Source: Candidatus Taylorbacteria bacterium RIFCSPHIGHO2_02_FULL_46_13
GTDB taxonomy: Bacteria; Patescibacteriota; Minisyncoccia; Phycocordibacterales; DSPV01
Direction: 5' to 3'
Assembly: GCA_001821015.1 (NCBI GenBank)
Contig: MHRQ01000014.1
Span: 1 to 32,324 of the forward strand
DNA: 32,324 nucleotides
Shown here piece after piece: positions 21,782 through 29,840 of the stretch (positions are counted from its first letter, which is position 1; each line of letters opens with the position of its first letter). Both the position numbers and the translations under genes were made by a program. The notes below the pieces were generated by a model. That model was not told the origin of the DNA. It did not search any database and was given only the letters and a program-made list of their open reading frames with translations.

Positions 21782-24781
21782 GTGAAAAATGTTGCATTTG
21801 AAAGTGCGTATAAAGGTCTCAATATAAAGCAAAAAGAGGCTATAGATTCAATTGAGGGGCCGGTGATGGTGATTGCGGGCCCGGGCACGGGTAAAACGAC
21901 TGTGTTGACACTTCGTATCGCGCAAATCCTCTCAAAGACCGATACGCCAGCGAGCGGTATTCTTGCGCTTACCTTCACGGAATCAGGCGTACATTCCATG
22001 CGCAGGAAATTAGTGGAGTATATCGGTACCAATGCCTATCGCGTCCACATTTTTACTTTTCATGGATTCGCGCAGGAAATCATCACACGATATCCAGAAT
22101 ATTTTCCACGCATTATCGGCGGGGCAGTCATTTCAGATAGTGAGCGTTATGAAATTCTTGAAGAAGCGCTTGAGAGGGAAGAGTTTGAAATTATTCGGCC
22201 TCTCGGCAAGCCCACTCTGTATGTGCCCAAAGCTCTCTCTGTCATAAAAGACTTAAAGCGTGATGAAGTGGATCCAGCAAAACTGTCTAAAATTCTCGCA
22301 GATGAAAAGAAACGTCTCAAAGCCGCTCCTGATCGCTATCACGAGAAAGGGCGCTTAAAAGGAGAGCTAAAAAAAGAATATGTAGATTCGGTTCGTAACA
22401 ATGAGAAAAATACCGAGCTTGCGCTGTTGTACAGCGCGTACGAAAAAGCGTTGCGCAAGCGCAGTCTGTATGATTTTGAAGACATGCTCATTGAGCTTGT
22501 GCGGGCACTTCGCAAACATAAAGACCTCTTGCGAACTCTCCAAGAAGAGTATCTCTATGTGTTGGCAGACGAGCATCAAGATGCGAACAATGCCCAGAAT
22601 TCCGTTTTGGAACTTTTATGCGATTATCAGGACACACGCAATCTATTCATTGTTGGAGATGAAAAGCAGGCAATCTATCGTTTCCAGGGAGCGTCTCTGG
22701 AAAACTTCTTGTATTTCCAAAAGAAATTTCCAGAGGCGCGGGTTATTTTTTTGAATGAGAATTATCGTTCCACTCAGACTATTCTTGATGTCTCACACCA
22801 GCTTATGGCCGCTCGCTCTGGTGATGAGAAATTACGCCCTAGACTGATTTCCGCTTCACGCACCAAACATGTAGAACTTCCGATAAAGCTTTATGAATTT
22901 GAAACGAGCGAAGATGAGTATGCGGGTGTTGCGGAGGAAATCTCAAAAGCAATACATGAGGGCATTCCTGCGGAGGAAATAGCAATTTTAGTACGAACAA
23001 ATGCAGAGATATCTATTATGGGTCGTGCCCTTGCAGAGTATAAAGTGCCGCACACCTTATTTGCCGATGACGATGCGCTCGGTGATTCGGATATCGGCAA
23101 GCTTCTTCTTTTACTTCGCGCGGTTGTGTTTCCAGAGAATGACGCCCTTGTGGGGAGCATGCTTCTTATAGATTTTCTCGGCATTCATCCGCTTGATGCG
23201 GTGCGGCTCAATCGAACCGCTCGAGAGGTGCGTCGTTCACCTCTTGAGCTTATCGCGCGAGGACAGAAACGTCTTGAATTTTTGAATGAGCAGGCAGTGG
23301 ATCGTCTTTCGAGAGAATTTCTCAATTGGATGGAGCGTGTGAATAACGAGAGCGCTCTTGATTCGTTTTTGTTCATTGTACAGGGGTCAGGATTTCAGAA
23401 ATATCTCTTGAAGAAACCGGATTCTATGGAAAAGTTAGCTAAATTGGTTGGGGTCTATGATGGTATTAAAGCATTTTTAGTGACACATAAGGATGCGAAG
23501 CTGAAAGATTTTATTTCCTCCGTAGATAGATTACTGAGACATGGAAGCCCTCTGCGGTTTTCGCGAACCTCGCTTGGCGCTCGGGGTGTTTTGGTCATGA
23601 CGGCGCATAAATCAAAAGGGCTTGAGTGGCAGAGAGTGTATATCGTGAATTGTGCAGACAAGGTGTGGGGTAATCGCCGCGCGATGGGTTCATTTCGTCT
23701 TCCAGCGCCGCTCTCGTCCGCAGGAGAGAGCGAGCAGGATGACGACGAGCGGCGTCTCTTTTACGTTGCACTGACGCGCGCGAAGGAATCGGTCTCTCTT
23801 TCTTTCGCGCGTCTTGATGCACATGGCACAGAGCGCCTCGTTTCTCGCTTTGTGGAGGAATTGAGGACAGAACTTGTGGAGAAAATAGTGGGACGTAGTT
23901 TCAAGCCCGAGGAGCGGATTTTGCGCTCGCTTGAAGGGCAGAATCAAACACACTCAGCAGGTGCCTTGTGGGACAGAGCGTATTTGAGAGAGCTTTTCTT
24001 GGAGCATGGGATAAATGCGACTGCACTCAACAATTATCTGGAGTGCCCGTGGAAATATTTTTTCAAGAACCTAGTGCGTTTGCCTGATATCCCCGGCTCC
24101 TACCTTCAGTTCGGGACCGCGACGCATTCAGCGCTCAAGGCGCTCACTGATGCAAAGCGTGAGAAGAAAGAATTTAGCAAGAGAGATTTTGTGGATGTGT
24201 TCAGAAGCAGTCTTGGGCGTCTACCGCTTTCTACATCTAACCTCACGCATATACTCAAAAAAGGAGAAAGCGTGCTCCCTAAATATTTTGACGCGCGCAC
24301 ACCTTTCTGGCACGCTGATTCCCTTGCTGAGTATGTGATCACGGGCGTATTTTTGACACTGACGGACAAGAGTAATTTGCTGTTGCGTGGCCGTATAGAT
24401 AAACTGGAACTCCTCTCTGGCGGTACGGTCAATGTGGTAGATTACAAGACAGGTGCTCGCAGGACCCGTAATGATATTTTGGGTCAGACCAAAAACTCTA
24501 ATGGAGATATCAAACGACAGCTTGATTTTTACCGATTATTACTTGAGTTACACGACGGGGGTAAATATGAGATGGTTTCAGCGGGTATTGATTTTGTAGA
24601 ACCCGATGCAAAAGGGAAAATCTACCCCATTGAAAAATTCACCATGTCACATGACGACGCTCTTTCCGTTCGCGAGGAAGTTGTTCGTGTGGCGGGAGAA
24701 ATAGTAGCGTTTTCCTTTTGGGATGCTACGTGCGATGAAGATGATTGTCAGTGGTGTGGTTTAAGAAAGTTCATAGCATAG
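21782..24781 (+). CDS. UvrD/RecB-type helicase fused to Fe-S PD-(D/E)XK nuclease
   Basis: The 999-residue protein starts at GTG. The SF1A helicase core has Walker A AGPGTGKTT (32-40), motif Ia LALTFTESGVHSMRRKL, motif II ADEHQDANN, motif III VGDEKQAIYRFQGA, motif IV NENYRST and motif VI ALTRAKESV. The C-terminal ~250 residues form a RecB-family nuclease: GRIDKLELL (Asp873) and VVDYKTG (Asp887, Lys889). A Cys set (C755 in LECPWK, then C984-x4-C989-x2-C992) is typical of the 4Fe-4S staple in AddB/AdnAB-like enzymes. A role in processing DNA ends for recombination is likely. No partner subunit gene is adjacent, so it may work alone or with a distant partner. Confidence 0.9.
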   Translation: MKNVAFESAYKGLNIKQKEAIDSIEGPVMVIAGPGTGKTTVLTLRIAQILSKTDTPASGILALTFTESGVHSMRRKLVEYIGTNAYRVHIFTFHGFAQEIITRYPEYFPRIIGGAVISDSERYEILEEALEREEFEIIRPLGKPTLYVPKALSVIKDLKRDEVDPAKLSKILADEKKRLKAAPDRYHEKGRLKGELKKEYVDSVRNNEKNTELALLYSAYEKALRKRSLYDFEDMLIELVRALRKHKDLLRTLQEEYLYVLADEHQDANNAQNSVLELLCDYQDTRNLFIVGDEKQAIYRFQGASLENFLYFQKKFPEARVIFLNENYRSTQTILDVSHQLMAARSGDEKLRPRLISASRTKHVELPIKLYEFETSEDEYAGVAEEISKAIHEGIPAEEIAILVRTNAEISIMGRALAEYKVPHTLFADDDALGDSDIGKLLLLLRAVVFPENDALVGSMLLIDFLGIHPLDAVRLNRTAREVRRSPLELIARGQKRLEFLNEQAVDRLSREFLNWMERVNNESALDSFLFIVQGSGFQKYLLKKPDSMEKLAKLVGVYDGIKAFLVTHKDAKLKDFISSVDRLLRHGSPLRFSRTSLGARGVLVMTAHKSKGLEWQRVYIVNCADKVWGNRRAMGSFRLPAPLSSAGESEQDDDERRLFYVALTRAKESVSLSFARLDAHGTERLVSRFVEELRTELVEKIVGRSFKPEERILRSLEGQNQTHSAGALWDRAYLRELFLEHGINATALNNYLECPWKYFFKNLVRLPDIPGSYLQFGTATHSALKALTDAKREKKEFSKRDFVDVFRSSLGRLPLSTSNLTHILKKGESVLPKYFDARTPFWHADSLAEYVITGVFLTLTDKSNLLLRGRIDKLELLSGGTVNVVDYKTGARRTRNDILGQTKNSNGDIKRQLDFYRLLLELHDGGKYEMVSAGIDFVEPDAKGKIYPIEKFTMSHDDALSVREEVVRVAGEIVAFSFWDATCDEDDCQWCGLRKFIA

Positions 24782-24804
24782 AATCTTTCATATGAATTTC
24801 ACTA

Positions 24805-24838
24805 CCACAATAAGAATGCTATAGCATTCTTATTGTGG
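24805..24838. repeat. 34-nt perfect palindrome with GCTATAGC core
   Basis: Seventeen-bp arms (CCACAATAAGAATGCTA on one side) without mismatch, centred on GCTATAGC, just after the helicase-nuclease gene. No T-run follows. Confidence 0.85.
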
Positions 24839-24854
24839 GGGTAGGTATATAAAG

Positions 24855-24889
24855 AAATCCCCTTTAGACTGAGGCTTAAAGGGGATTTT
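24855..24889 (-). terminator. Terminator between helicase and DsbA-like genes
   Basis: AAATCCCCTTTA pairs with TAAAGGGGATTT; short T-runs occur on both sides, so it can serve both convergent genes. Confidence 0.75.
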
Positions 24890-24906
24890 ACGGATAGAAT
24901 TTTAAA

Positions 24907-25743
24907 TTATTTCAGCAGTGCGTCTATGACTTTTTGAATCATAGTGTACGGGAGGGCACCGCTCATTGAGATTCGTAACTTATCGGTTGAGAACGTAAAC
25001 GGCGGATCTTGACCCGGCGCTTGACGCGAGAAGTCGTCATTAAGGCCTTGGACTACCGCCCGTGCCTCGTTGCTTATTGGTTTGCTTGAAACGAAAATCG
25101 AGAACGGGGTGCCACGCCCACCCGCGCCGACAGCCTCATCGTATGACGCTTGGACTAAACTCGTATATTTCCCGCTTGAAAGACATGTGTTGAATTGGGT
25201 AACATTGAGCCCTAAGTCTTTCGCAATAATTGGCAGTTGTGCGGCATCCAGCCCATTGTTTGACGGTGTTATTTCAAATATCTTATTTAAGTATTCCCAG
25301 AAGATCTTATTACCACCAAGCTCCGCGGCACACTCGGTTGCCTCTGATTCATAGGGCGCTTTAGGGTGAAGCTGTTCAAGAGGGAATTGGCGGTAGACCC
25401 ACAACACCGTGCCATTTTTGCCGTACGTATCGGCAACTTGGTGCATCGTTGCGTGGAATGATTTGCAGAACGGACATTCAGTGTCGCTGTATTCAACGAT
25501 GGCCAATTTTGCCGCTGGGTTGCCCAGTATATGTTCGGTTTGGCTGATTGTTTTTATTGCGATTTCGGCTTCGGTTGACAGGGCATCCGCCTGCGCCGCA
25601 CCCAAAGCGGAATTTGTGTTGCTGTTATTTGTTAGGGTGCTTGGGCTACGCGTCATGAATAAGGCACCGGCGACGAGTGCTCCTGCAATAACTATTGCGA
25701 TAGGTACCGATATACTGCTTTTGTCTCGGGGTGAATCCTCCAT
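24907..25743 (-). CDS. Membrane-anchored DsbA-family thiol oxidoreductase
   Basis: The 278-residue protein has one N-terminal membrane anchor (about 13-30) and a Ser/Thr/Asn-rich linker. The thioredoxin-like DsbA domain starts near residue 68, with active site C90-P-F-C93 (YSDTECPFCKSFH) and the cis-Pro loop GRGTPFSIFV. A helical insertion separates them, as in DsbA. It should act outside the membrane, forming or isomerising disulfides in exported proteins. There is no Shine-Dalgarno. The promoter TTGTCA-N17-TACAAT gives a ~25-nt leader. Confidence 0.9.
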   Translation of the reverse strand: MEDSPRDKSSISVPIAIVIAGALVAGALFMTRSPSTLTNNSNTNSALGAAQADALSTEAEIAIKTISQTEHILGNPAAKLAIVEYSDTECPFCKSFHATMHQVADTYGKNGTVLWVYRQFPLEQLHPKAPYESEATECAAELGGNKIFWEYLNKIFEITPSNNGLDAAQLPIIAKDLGLNVTQFNTCLSSGKYTSLVQASYDEAVGAGGRGTPFSIFVSSKPISNEARAVVQGLNDDFSRQAPGQDPPFTFSTDKLRISMSGALPYTMIQKVIDALLK

Positions 25744-25766
25744 AGTTTTATATTAAATATTGAGCA

Positions 25767-25795
25767 ATTGTATACAAAAGAGATTCATTTGACAA
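25767..25795 (-). promoter_or_regulatory. Promoter of the DsbA-like gene
   Basis: TTGTCA, 17 nt, TACAAT on the minus strand, in the divergent gap with the ZIP gene. Confidence 0.65.
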
Positions 25796-25817
25796 CATTC
25801 CCCCGGAGATGATTTTA

Positions 25818-26609
25818 GTGTATATTTTTCTAATGACTCTCATATTTGTCTATGCCCTTGTCAGTGTGGTCGTGGTAAGTCTTCTGTCGCTTATCGGCGC
25901 GGTGGCACTTACCTTGCGCGATAGCGTGCTTAAAAACACGATATTCGTCCTGGTGAGCCTTTCGGTCGGTGCGTTGTTCGGTGATGCCTTTTTTCACTTA
26001 ATTCCTGAAGCGTTTCGTACAGGAGGCAGTGAACAGAGCATGGCGATGTTTGTTCTCTCCGGCATCCTTCTGTTTTTCGTACTTGAGAAGTTTTTAGTAT
26101 GGCGACACCGTCATGGCGCTGACGAAGAATCTTATGAATCAGAAGCGGCTCACGGACATCTCATTAAACCGCTTGGCGGTGTAGTTCTTATTGGTGACGC
26201 CCTGCACAATTTTCTTGATGGGGTTATTATTGGGGCGAGTTACTTGGTGAATGTACCGGTGGGAATCGCAACAACCATCGCGGTCATTCTTCACGAGATA
26301 CCACAGGAGATAGGGGATTTTGGGGTACTCATTCATGCGGGGTATTCTCGCACCAAAGCCCTGTGGTTTAACTTTTTATCCGCACTCGTTTCTATAGCAG
26401 GTCTCGTAGCGGTGTTTCTACTAGGTGACGAGGTCATGGTTTTTATTCCCGCAGCACTTGCGTTTGCGGCGGGAGGATTTATCTATATTGCTGGTTCTGA
26501 TTTAGTGCCAGAAGTGCATAAAACAACTGACCCGCGCAAGTCTCTGGTACAAATGCTTTGTATACTTCTTGGGATTTGTCTGATGCTCCTTTTGCTTTTG
26601 GTTGAGTAG
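25818..26609 (+). CDS. ZIP-family divalent metal transporter
   Basis: 263 residues if it starts at GTG 25818. This start is preferred over ATG 25809 because GGAGATGA, a near-perfect match to the anti-Shine-Dalgarno, ends just before it, leaving 9 nt from GGAG, whereas GGAG touches the ATG. About eight membrane helices are visible. ZIP metal-site motifs are HLIPEAF, HNFLDGVIIG and HEIPQEIGDFGVLIHAG, plus GSDLVPEVH. A His/acid-rich cytoplasmic loop (WRHRHGADEESYESEAAHGH) lies between helices 3 and 4. Predicted uptake of Zn2+ or related ions. Confidence 0.93.
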   Translation: MYIFLMTLIFVYALVSVVVVSLLSLIGAVALTLRDSVLKNTIFVLVSLSVGALFGDAFFHLIPEAFRTGGSEQSMAMFVLSGILLFFVLEKFLVWRHRHGADEESYESEAAHGHLIKPLGGVVLIGDALHNFLDGVIIGASYLVNVPVGIATTIAVILHEIPQEIGDFGVLIHAGYSRTKALWFNFLSALVSIAGLVAVFLLGDEVMVFIPAALAFAAGGFIYIAGSDLVPEVHKTTDPRKSLVQMLCILLGICLMLLLLLVE

Positions 26610-26621
26610 GTAAATAAATAG

Positions 26622-26670
26622 AAAAAGGACCGGAAAGACTCACTTAAGAGTGCATTCCGGTCCCATTTTT
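26622..26670. terminator. Bidirectional terminator between zip and the minus ncRNA
   Basis: GGACCGGAA pairs with TTCCGGTCC with inner ACTC/GAGT. T5 follows on the plus strand and T5 on the minus strand. Confidence 0.88.
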
Positions 26671-26830
26671 CGCGGGCAATGCCCACGCGATCCTTCAACG
26701 TCTATTGTGGAGTAAGGTTCGATCCTCCACGACGCCGCTGTCCTTCGTCCTGTCAGCCGCGAAACGCTTTATAACAGGGCGGCGCGAGCCCAAGGGGCAC
26801 CATGCTCGCACGTTAATATGTTTGGTGTCC
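26625..26830 (-). ncRNA. Unassigned structured RNA, ~200 nt
   Basis: The 200 bp without an ORF has a strong minus promoter (TTGACA at 26865) and ends in an intrinsic terminator. The predicted fold has a long-range stem (UUAACGU/ACGUUGA), hairpin GCGAGC/GCUCGC, a nested stem GCCGC(CCUGU..ACAGG)GCGGC, and hairpin GUGGAG/CUCCAC. The long-range stem has a U-G pair only on the minus strand (C-A on plus), supporting the orientation. It lacks the diagnostic core sequences of SRP RNA, RNase P RNA and tmRNA. 6S RNA cannot be excluded. Confidence 0.6.
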
Positions 26831-26835
26831 AAATA

Positions 26836-26865
26836 ACATTATGCACACTTTGTATTTTTTGTCAA
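26836..26865 (-). promoter_or_regulatory. Promoter of the minus-strand structured RNA
   Basis: TTGACA, 18 nt, TAATGT (or 17 nt, ATAATG) on the minus strand, directly behind the exonuclease stop codon. Confidence 0.75.
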
Positions 26866-26868
26866 CTG

Positions 26869-27438
26869 TTAAAACAAAGAAGAGGTTTGACCGCCTTCTT
26901 TTTTCTCCCAACCGGAGGTGTCTAGCGCGATGTCTTTGAGAACAGCGCCATCGCGATATTTAAGGTGTCCTTTTGCACGCGCGTAGTCGTACAAATCTTT
27001 GGTGAGGCGCACGTCTTCAATACAGTAGTCTATGACTTTTTGGTATTTACCATTTTTCCACCAGACGTTCGCCATGAGTCCGTCTGCGGTCTTGTTGCGT
27101 CCAAGTGTTGCAGCTCCTAGTGTGTCTAGTTTCAATCTGCGTCCTAAAACTTTTCGGACTTCTTTTAAGAGATCAACGCTTTTTATTTTTGTGAGATCTC
27201 CACGGTAGTATTTGTTGAGAAGGGGAATATCAAAGTGGTCAGAGTTAAAACCGATAAGGAGGTCGGTTTTTTCTAGAATAGGCCAGAGGTCTTTTAAGCT
27301 TTCTTGTTTGAAGCTCGTATATTTGTCAGTCTCTGAATCATGAATGCAGATACAGGCGAGGTCTAGCGACGCGGGGTCGTTGCTTCCCGTTTCATCAAAG
27401 AAATTACTTGTTTCTATATCAAAAACGATTTTGTGCAT
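26869..27438 (-). CDS. DEDD-type 3'-5' exonuclease (RNase H-like fold)
   Basis: The 189-residue protein begins with ExoI IVFDIETSNF (Asp7, Glu9). ExoII is IGFNSDHFDIPLLNKYY, and ExoIII is YCIEDVRLTKDLYDYA, where the Tyr-x3-Asp spacing fits the DEDDy type. It resembles stand-alone predicted exonucleases of the YprB/RNase_H_2 group; whether DNA or RNA is the substrate cannot be told. The ATG follows the hisS stop by 3 nt, so the two are cotranscribed and probably translationally coupled. Confidence 0.85.
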   Translation of the reverse strand: MHKIVFDIETSNFFDETGSNDPASLDLACICIHDSETDKYTSFKQESLKDLWPILEKTDLLIGFNSDHFDIPLLNKYYRGDLTKIKSVDLLKEVRKVLGRRLKLDTLGAATLGRNKTADGLMANVWWKNGKYQKVIDYCIEDVRLTKDLYDYARAKGHLKYRDGAVLKDIALDTSGWEKKEGGQTSSLF

Positions 27439-27441
27439 TGT

Positions 27442-28683
27442 TTATAGACCTTTTACGAATCTAACGACTTCTTCTACGGGAAGTGTCTTTTCTTCCTGTG
27501 TGCGCAAGTTCTTGAGTTTATAGGCTTCGTTTTTGACCTCTGCTTCACCAACAAAGAGTGCGAAGTGGATGGATTGTTTGTCAGCAAGCTTTATTTTGTC
27601 GCCCACTTTTTTGTCCGTTAGGTCCACGGCGACATTAATTCCTGAGGTGCGAAGCGTGTAAGCAATTTTTTGTGCCGCGGGCAAGTCACTTGCGGATATG
27701 GGAATAAGATACACGTCGGTAGATGGGCGATATTCGGGCAAAAGACCACGAGTCTCCAAAAAATCTCGAATCGTAACATCTCCCATGCCAAAACCCACGG
27801 CAGGTATCGAATCTTCCCCAAATATCTCTAGAAGATTGTCGTAGCGGCCTCCGCCAAAGAGTGAGCGGTTGTTTTTTGGGTTTGTGTCAAAGACTTCAAA
27901 AACAACGTCGATGTAATAATCGAACCCACGCATGAGTGTAGGGTAGAAAGTAACGTTTTTTATATCACGTGTGGCAAGCCCTTTAATAACGTCGTTTACT
28001 AGCTCGTTGGGCGCTATATTCATATCAAACGAGTGGCTGGAAATCTTTTGCCACTCTTCTTCAAACTCTTTCGGTGTCATTTTTTCCTTGCGGTCCACGA
28101 GGCGGGCCGCCGTTGGGTAGTGAGCTCGATCAAAAAGCTTTTCTTCCAGATACGCCTGCGCAAGTTTTCGGCTATTGATTCTAATCTCAAAATCTTCGTC
28201 TTTTGCGCCGAATTTTTTCATAACATGATAGGCGAGGGAGATGATTTCCACTTCAGATTCAATACTGGCCACACCAAAGATATCGGCATTGAGTTGCCAG
28301 TGCTCTCGCAGGCGGCCACGTTGCGGCCGCTCGTATCTAAAAACGTTGGGAATTGAGTACCAACGAAGAGGGAAGGCAAGTTCGCGTCGCTTGGCGGCAA
28401 TCATTCGTGCAAGCGTTGGCGTCATCTCGGGGCGGAGCGTTACTTCTCGCTCGCCACGGTCGGTGAACGTATAGGTTTGTTCACTAACGATTTCCTCGCT
28501 GGTCTTGCTTCTATAAAGCTCTGCTGGTTCTAGAATAGATGCGCCATATTCCACATATCCATACCGCTCGGCCACGGTTCGCATCACGCTGAAAATGTAG
28601 TTCTGTACGAACATATCCTTCGGATAGAAATCGCGTACGCCTTTATAGCTCTCTGTTGAGGGGATATTTTTCTTGTCAGACAT
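27442..28683 (-). CDS. hisS: Histidyl-tRNA synthetase
   Basis: 413 residues from the ATG at 28683; the track's 433-residue form includes the promoter. Class II motif 1 lies around GVRDFYPKDM...EPAELYRSKTSEE. Motif 2 is VFRYERPQRGRLREHWQLNADIFG. The histidine-specific block is FDYYIDVVFEVF, with GGGRYDNLLEIFG and AVGFGMGD (motif 3). The C-terminal ~90 residues are the anticodon-binding domain. HWQLNADIFG replaces the more usual F-x-Q-x-(D/E)-x-E-x-(I/F)G wording but keeps its layout. TACAAT ends 6 nt before the ATG, so the mRNA is predicted leaderless; no Shine-Dalgarno exists. Confidence 0.97.
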   Translation of the reverse strand: MSDKKNIPSTESYKGVRDFYPKDMFVQNYIFSVMRTVAERYGYVEYGASILEPAELYRSKTSEEIVSEQTYTFTDRGEREVTLRPEMTPTLARMIAAKRRELAFPLRWYSIPNVFRYERPQRGRLREHWQLNADIFGVASIESEVEIISLAYHVMKKFGAKDEDFEIRINSRKLAQAYLEEKLFDRAHYPTAARLVDRKEKMTPKEFEEEWQKISSHSFDMNIAPNELVNDVIKGLATRDIKNVTFYPTLMRGFDYYIDVVFEVFDTNPKNNRSLFGGGRYDNLLEIFGEDSIPAVGFGMGDVTIRDFLETRGLLPEYRPSTDVYLIPISASDLPAAQKIAYTLRTSGINVAVDLTDKKVGDKIKLADKQSIHFALFVGEAEVKNEAYKLKNLRTQEEKTLPVEEVVRFVKGL

Positions 28684-28689
28684 GTGGCA

Positions 28690-28718
28690 ATTGTAGCTCT
28701 TGGATAGCTCTTTTGCAA
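28690..28718 (-). promoter_or_regulatory. hisS promoter; predicted leaderless start
   Basis: TTGCAA, 17 nt, TACAAT on the minus strand, with only 6 nt to the start codon. Confidence 0.7.
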
Positions 28719-28721
28719 AAG

Positions 28722-28752
28722 AAAAAGCCCCGTGTGCGTGCACACGGGGCTT
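28722..28752 (-). terminator. Terminator of the lipoprotein gene
   Basis: AAGCCCCGTGTG pairs with CACACGGGGCTT around a 4-nt loop; T5 follows on the minus strand. Confidence 0.9.
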
Positions 28753-28766
28753 GATGAAGCTCGGCT

Positions 28767-29168
28767 CTATTTCTTTTCCCGAAAAGTCACGAAGTAGCCT
28801 ACGGTCGCGCCGTAATCAAAGTGAGATACATCAACTTGCTTACTTCTTCTATCTTGGTTTCCAAATCTTCGTCTGACATCTCCGCCAATGGAGCTTACCT
28901 CAAGATTCGTATGTCTCCGCAGGAACACACTCAAGGCGTTTCCAAAATCAGCCTGTATGTAGGGGAAGTAATACACATCATTCCCATAAGCTATGGGTAA
29001 AGATACTGGTGCACCTCCAGCAGTCTTCTCTTCAGTAGAAAAAACTGCATTTTCCTGAAGACTTGGATTCAGGTAATCCCGTTGAGGTTGCGGTCGTTGT
29101 TCAGAATCGCATCCAACCCCGTACAGTAGAAACAGGGCGACTAAGCCGACAGATAAAACAACTTTCAT
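28767..29168 (-). CDS. Small predicted lipoprotein
   Basis: 133 residues from the ATG at 29168, chosen because AGAAAGG lies 6 nt upstream. The N-terminus is a lipoprotein signal peptide, MKVVLSVGLVALFLLYGVGC, with lipobox GVGC. The mature part is Gln/Pro/Asn-rich and then a likely beta-rich domain (PIAYGNDVYYFPYIQADFG, FDYGATVGYFVTF). The family is not recognised. A lipid anchor on the outer face of the membrane is predicted. Confidence 0.75.
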   Translation of the reverse strand: MKVVLSVGLVALFLLYGVGCDSEQRPQPQRDYLNPSLQENAVFSTEEKTAGGAPVSLPIAYGNDVYYFPYIQADFGNALSVFLRRHTNLEVSSIGGDVRRRFGNQDRRSKQVDVSHFDYGATVGYFVTFREKK

Positions 29169-29220
29169 AGATAACCTTTCTGTTGATTGTTGAACTGGAA
29201 AGAACACGTTTATAAATAGA

Positions 29221-29249
29221 ATACTAGCATATAATATAATATCCGTCAA
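29221..29249 (-). promoter_or_regulatory. Lipoprotein gene promoter
   Basis: TTGACG, 17 nt ending TGC, TAGTAT on the minus strand; leader about 46 nt. Confidence 0.75.
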
Positions 29250-29284
29250 GAGATTTCGGGAGCGACAAAATACCCTTTAGTCTC

Positions 29285-29312
29285 TTGCACTTAGCAGGGT
29301 TTAGGCTATAAT
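29285..29312 (+). promoter_or_regulatory. RRM gene promoter
   Basis: TTGCAC, 16 nt, perfect TATAAT; leader about 94 nt. Confidence 0.72.
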
Positions 29313-29412
29313 CGTTTTATCGTAGTGTTTTCTCAATATCGGCCGTGAGTTTCTCTTGGTGCGAGTTTGGGGAAGGGTCGCGCTATGAGGAATTTAGGTA
29401 AATAGTCAATTC

Positions 29413-29685
29413 ATGGCCAAAAAGCTTTATGTCGGAGGTCTTGCGTGGGCGACAAACGATGATGGTTTGCGCGACGCATTCTCCAAAGCAGGCACGGTTA
29501 TCTCGGCGTCAGTAATGACCGACCGAATGACCGGCAAATCGCGTGGTTTCGGCTTCGTAGAGATGGAAGATGCCGATGTGGCGAAAGCGATTGAAATGTG
29601 GGATGGCAAGGATTTAGACGGTCGCAACGTACGGGTGAATGAAGCCCGTCCGCGCACCGAACGTGCTCCTCGTCGAGAATACTAA
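29413..29685 (+). CDS. RRM-domain RNA-binding protein
   Basis: The 90-residue protein is a single RNA-recognition motif: RNP2 LYVGGL at 5-10 and RNP1 KSRGFGFV at 42-49, with a short Arg-rich tail (RPRTERAPRREY). Bacterial and cyanobacterial RRM proteins of this size bind single-stranded RNA and often respond to cold, so an RNA-chaperone role is plausible. There is no Shine-Dalgarno at the ATG. The ~94-nt leader contains a 6-codon frame (ATG 29385 to TAG 29405) preceded by GGGGAAGGG, which could couple translation. Confidence 0.93.
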   Translation: MAKKLYVGGLAWATNDDGLRDAFSKAGTVISASVMTDRMTGKSRGFGFVEMEDADVAKAIEMWDGKDLDGRNVRVNEARPRTERAPRREY

Positions 29686-29695
29686 TTCAAACGCT

Positions 29696-29734
29696 AAAAA
29701 CACATCGCCCTCCTTCGGAGGGCGATGTGTTTTT
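29696..29734 (+). terminator. RRM gene terminator
   Basis: An 18-bp stem (ACACATCGCCCTCC arm) closed by a short loop and followed by T5. The A-run upstream makes it bidirectional. Confidence 0.92.
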
Positions 29735-29743
29735 GATTCCGTG

Positions 29744-29795
29744 AACAACATAATTATTTAAGATTGCTATAGCAATCTTAAATAATTATGTTGTT
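29744..29795. repeat. 52-nt perfect palindrome with GCTATAGC core
   Basis: Twenty-six-bp arms with no mismatch and no loop, centred on GCTATAGC. It lies between two terminators and so is not needed for termination itself. Confidence 0.92.
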
Positions 29796-29813
29796 TTCTA
29801 TCGGTTAAAGAAA

Positions 29814-29840
29814 AAAGGAAGTGATGGCATCACTTCCTTT
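29814..29840 (-). terminator. Terminator of the small basic protein gene
   Basis: AAAGGAAGTGATG pairs with CATCACTTCCTTT; on the minus strand TTTTTTCTTT follows. It overlaps the stop codon. Confidence 0.85.

Noticed and set aside
26625-26830. tRNA or tmRNA because of GGTTCGATCC on the plus strand
   Set aside because: The T-loop-like string is not flanked by a 5-bp T stem, acceptor stem or CCA, and promoter and wobble pairs point to the minus strand.
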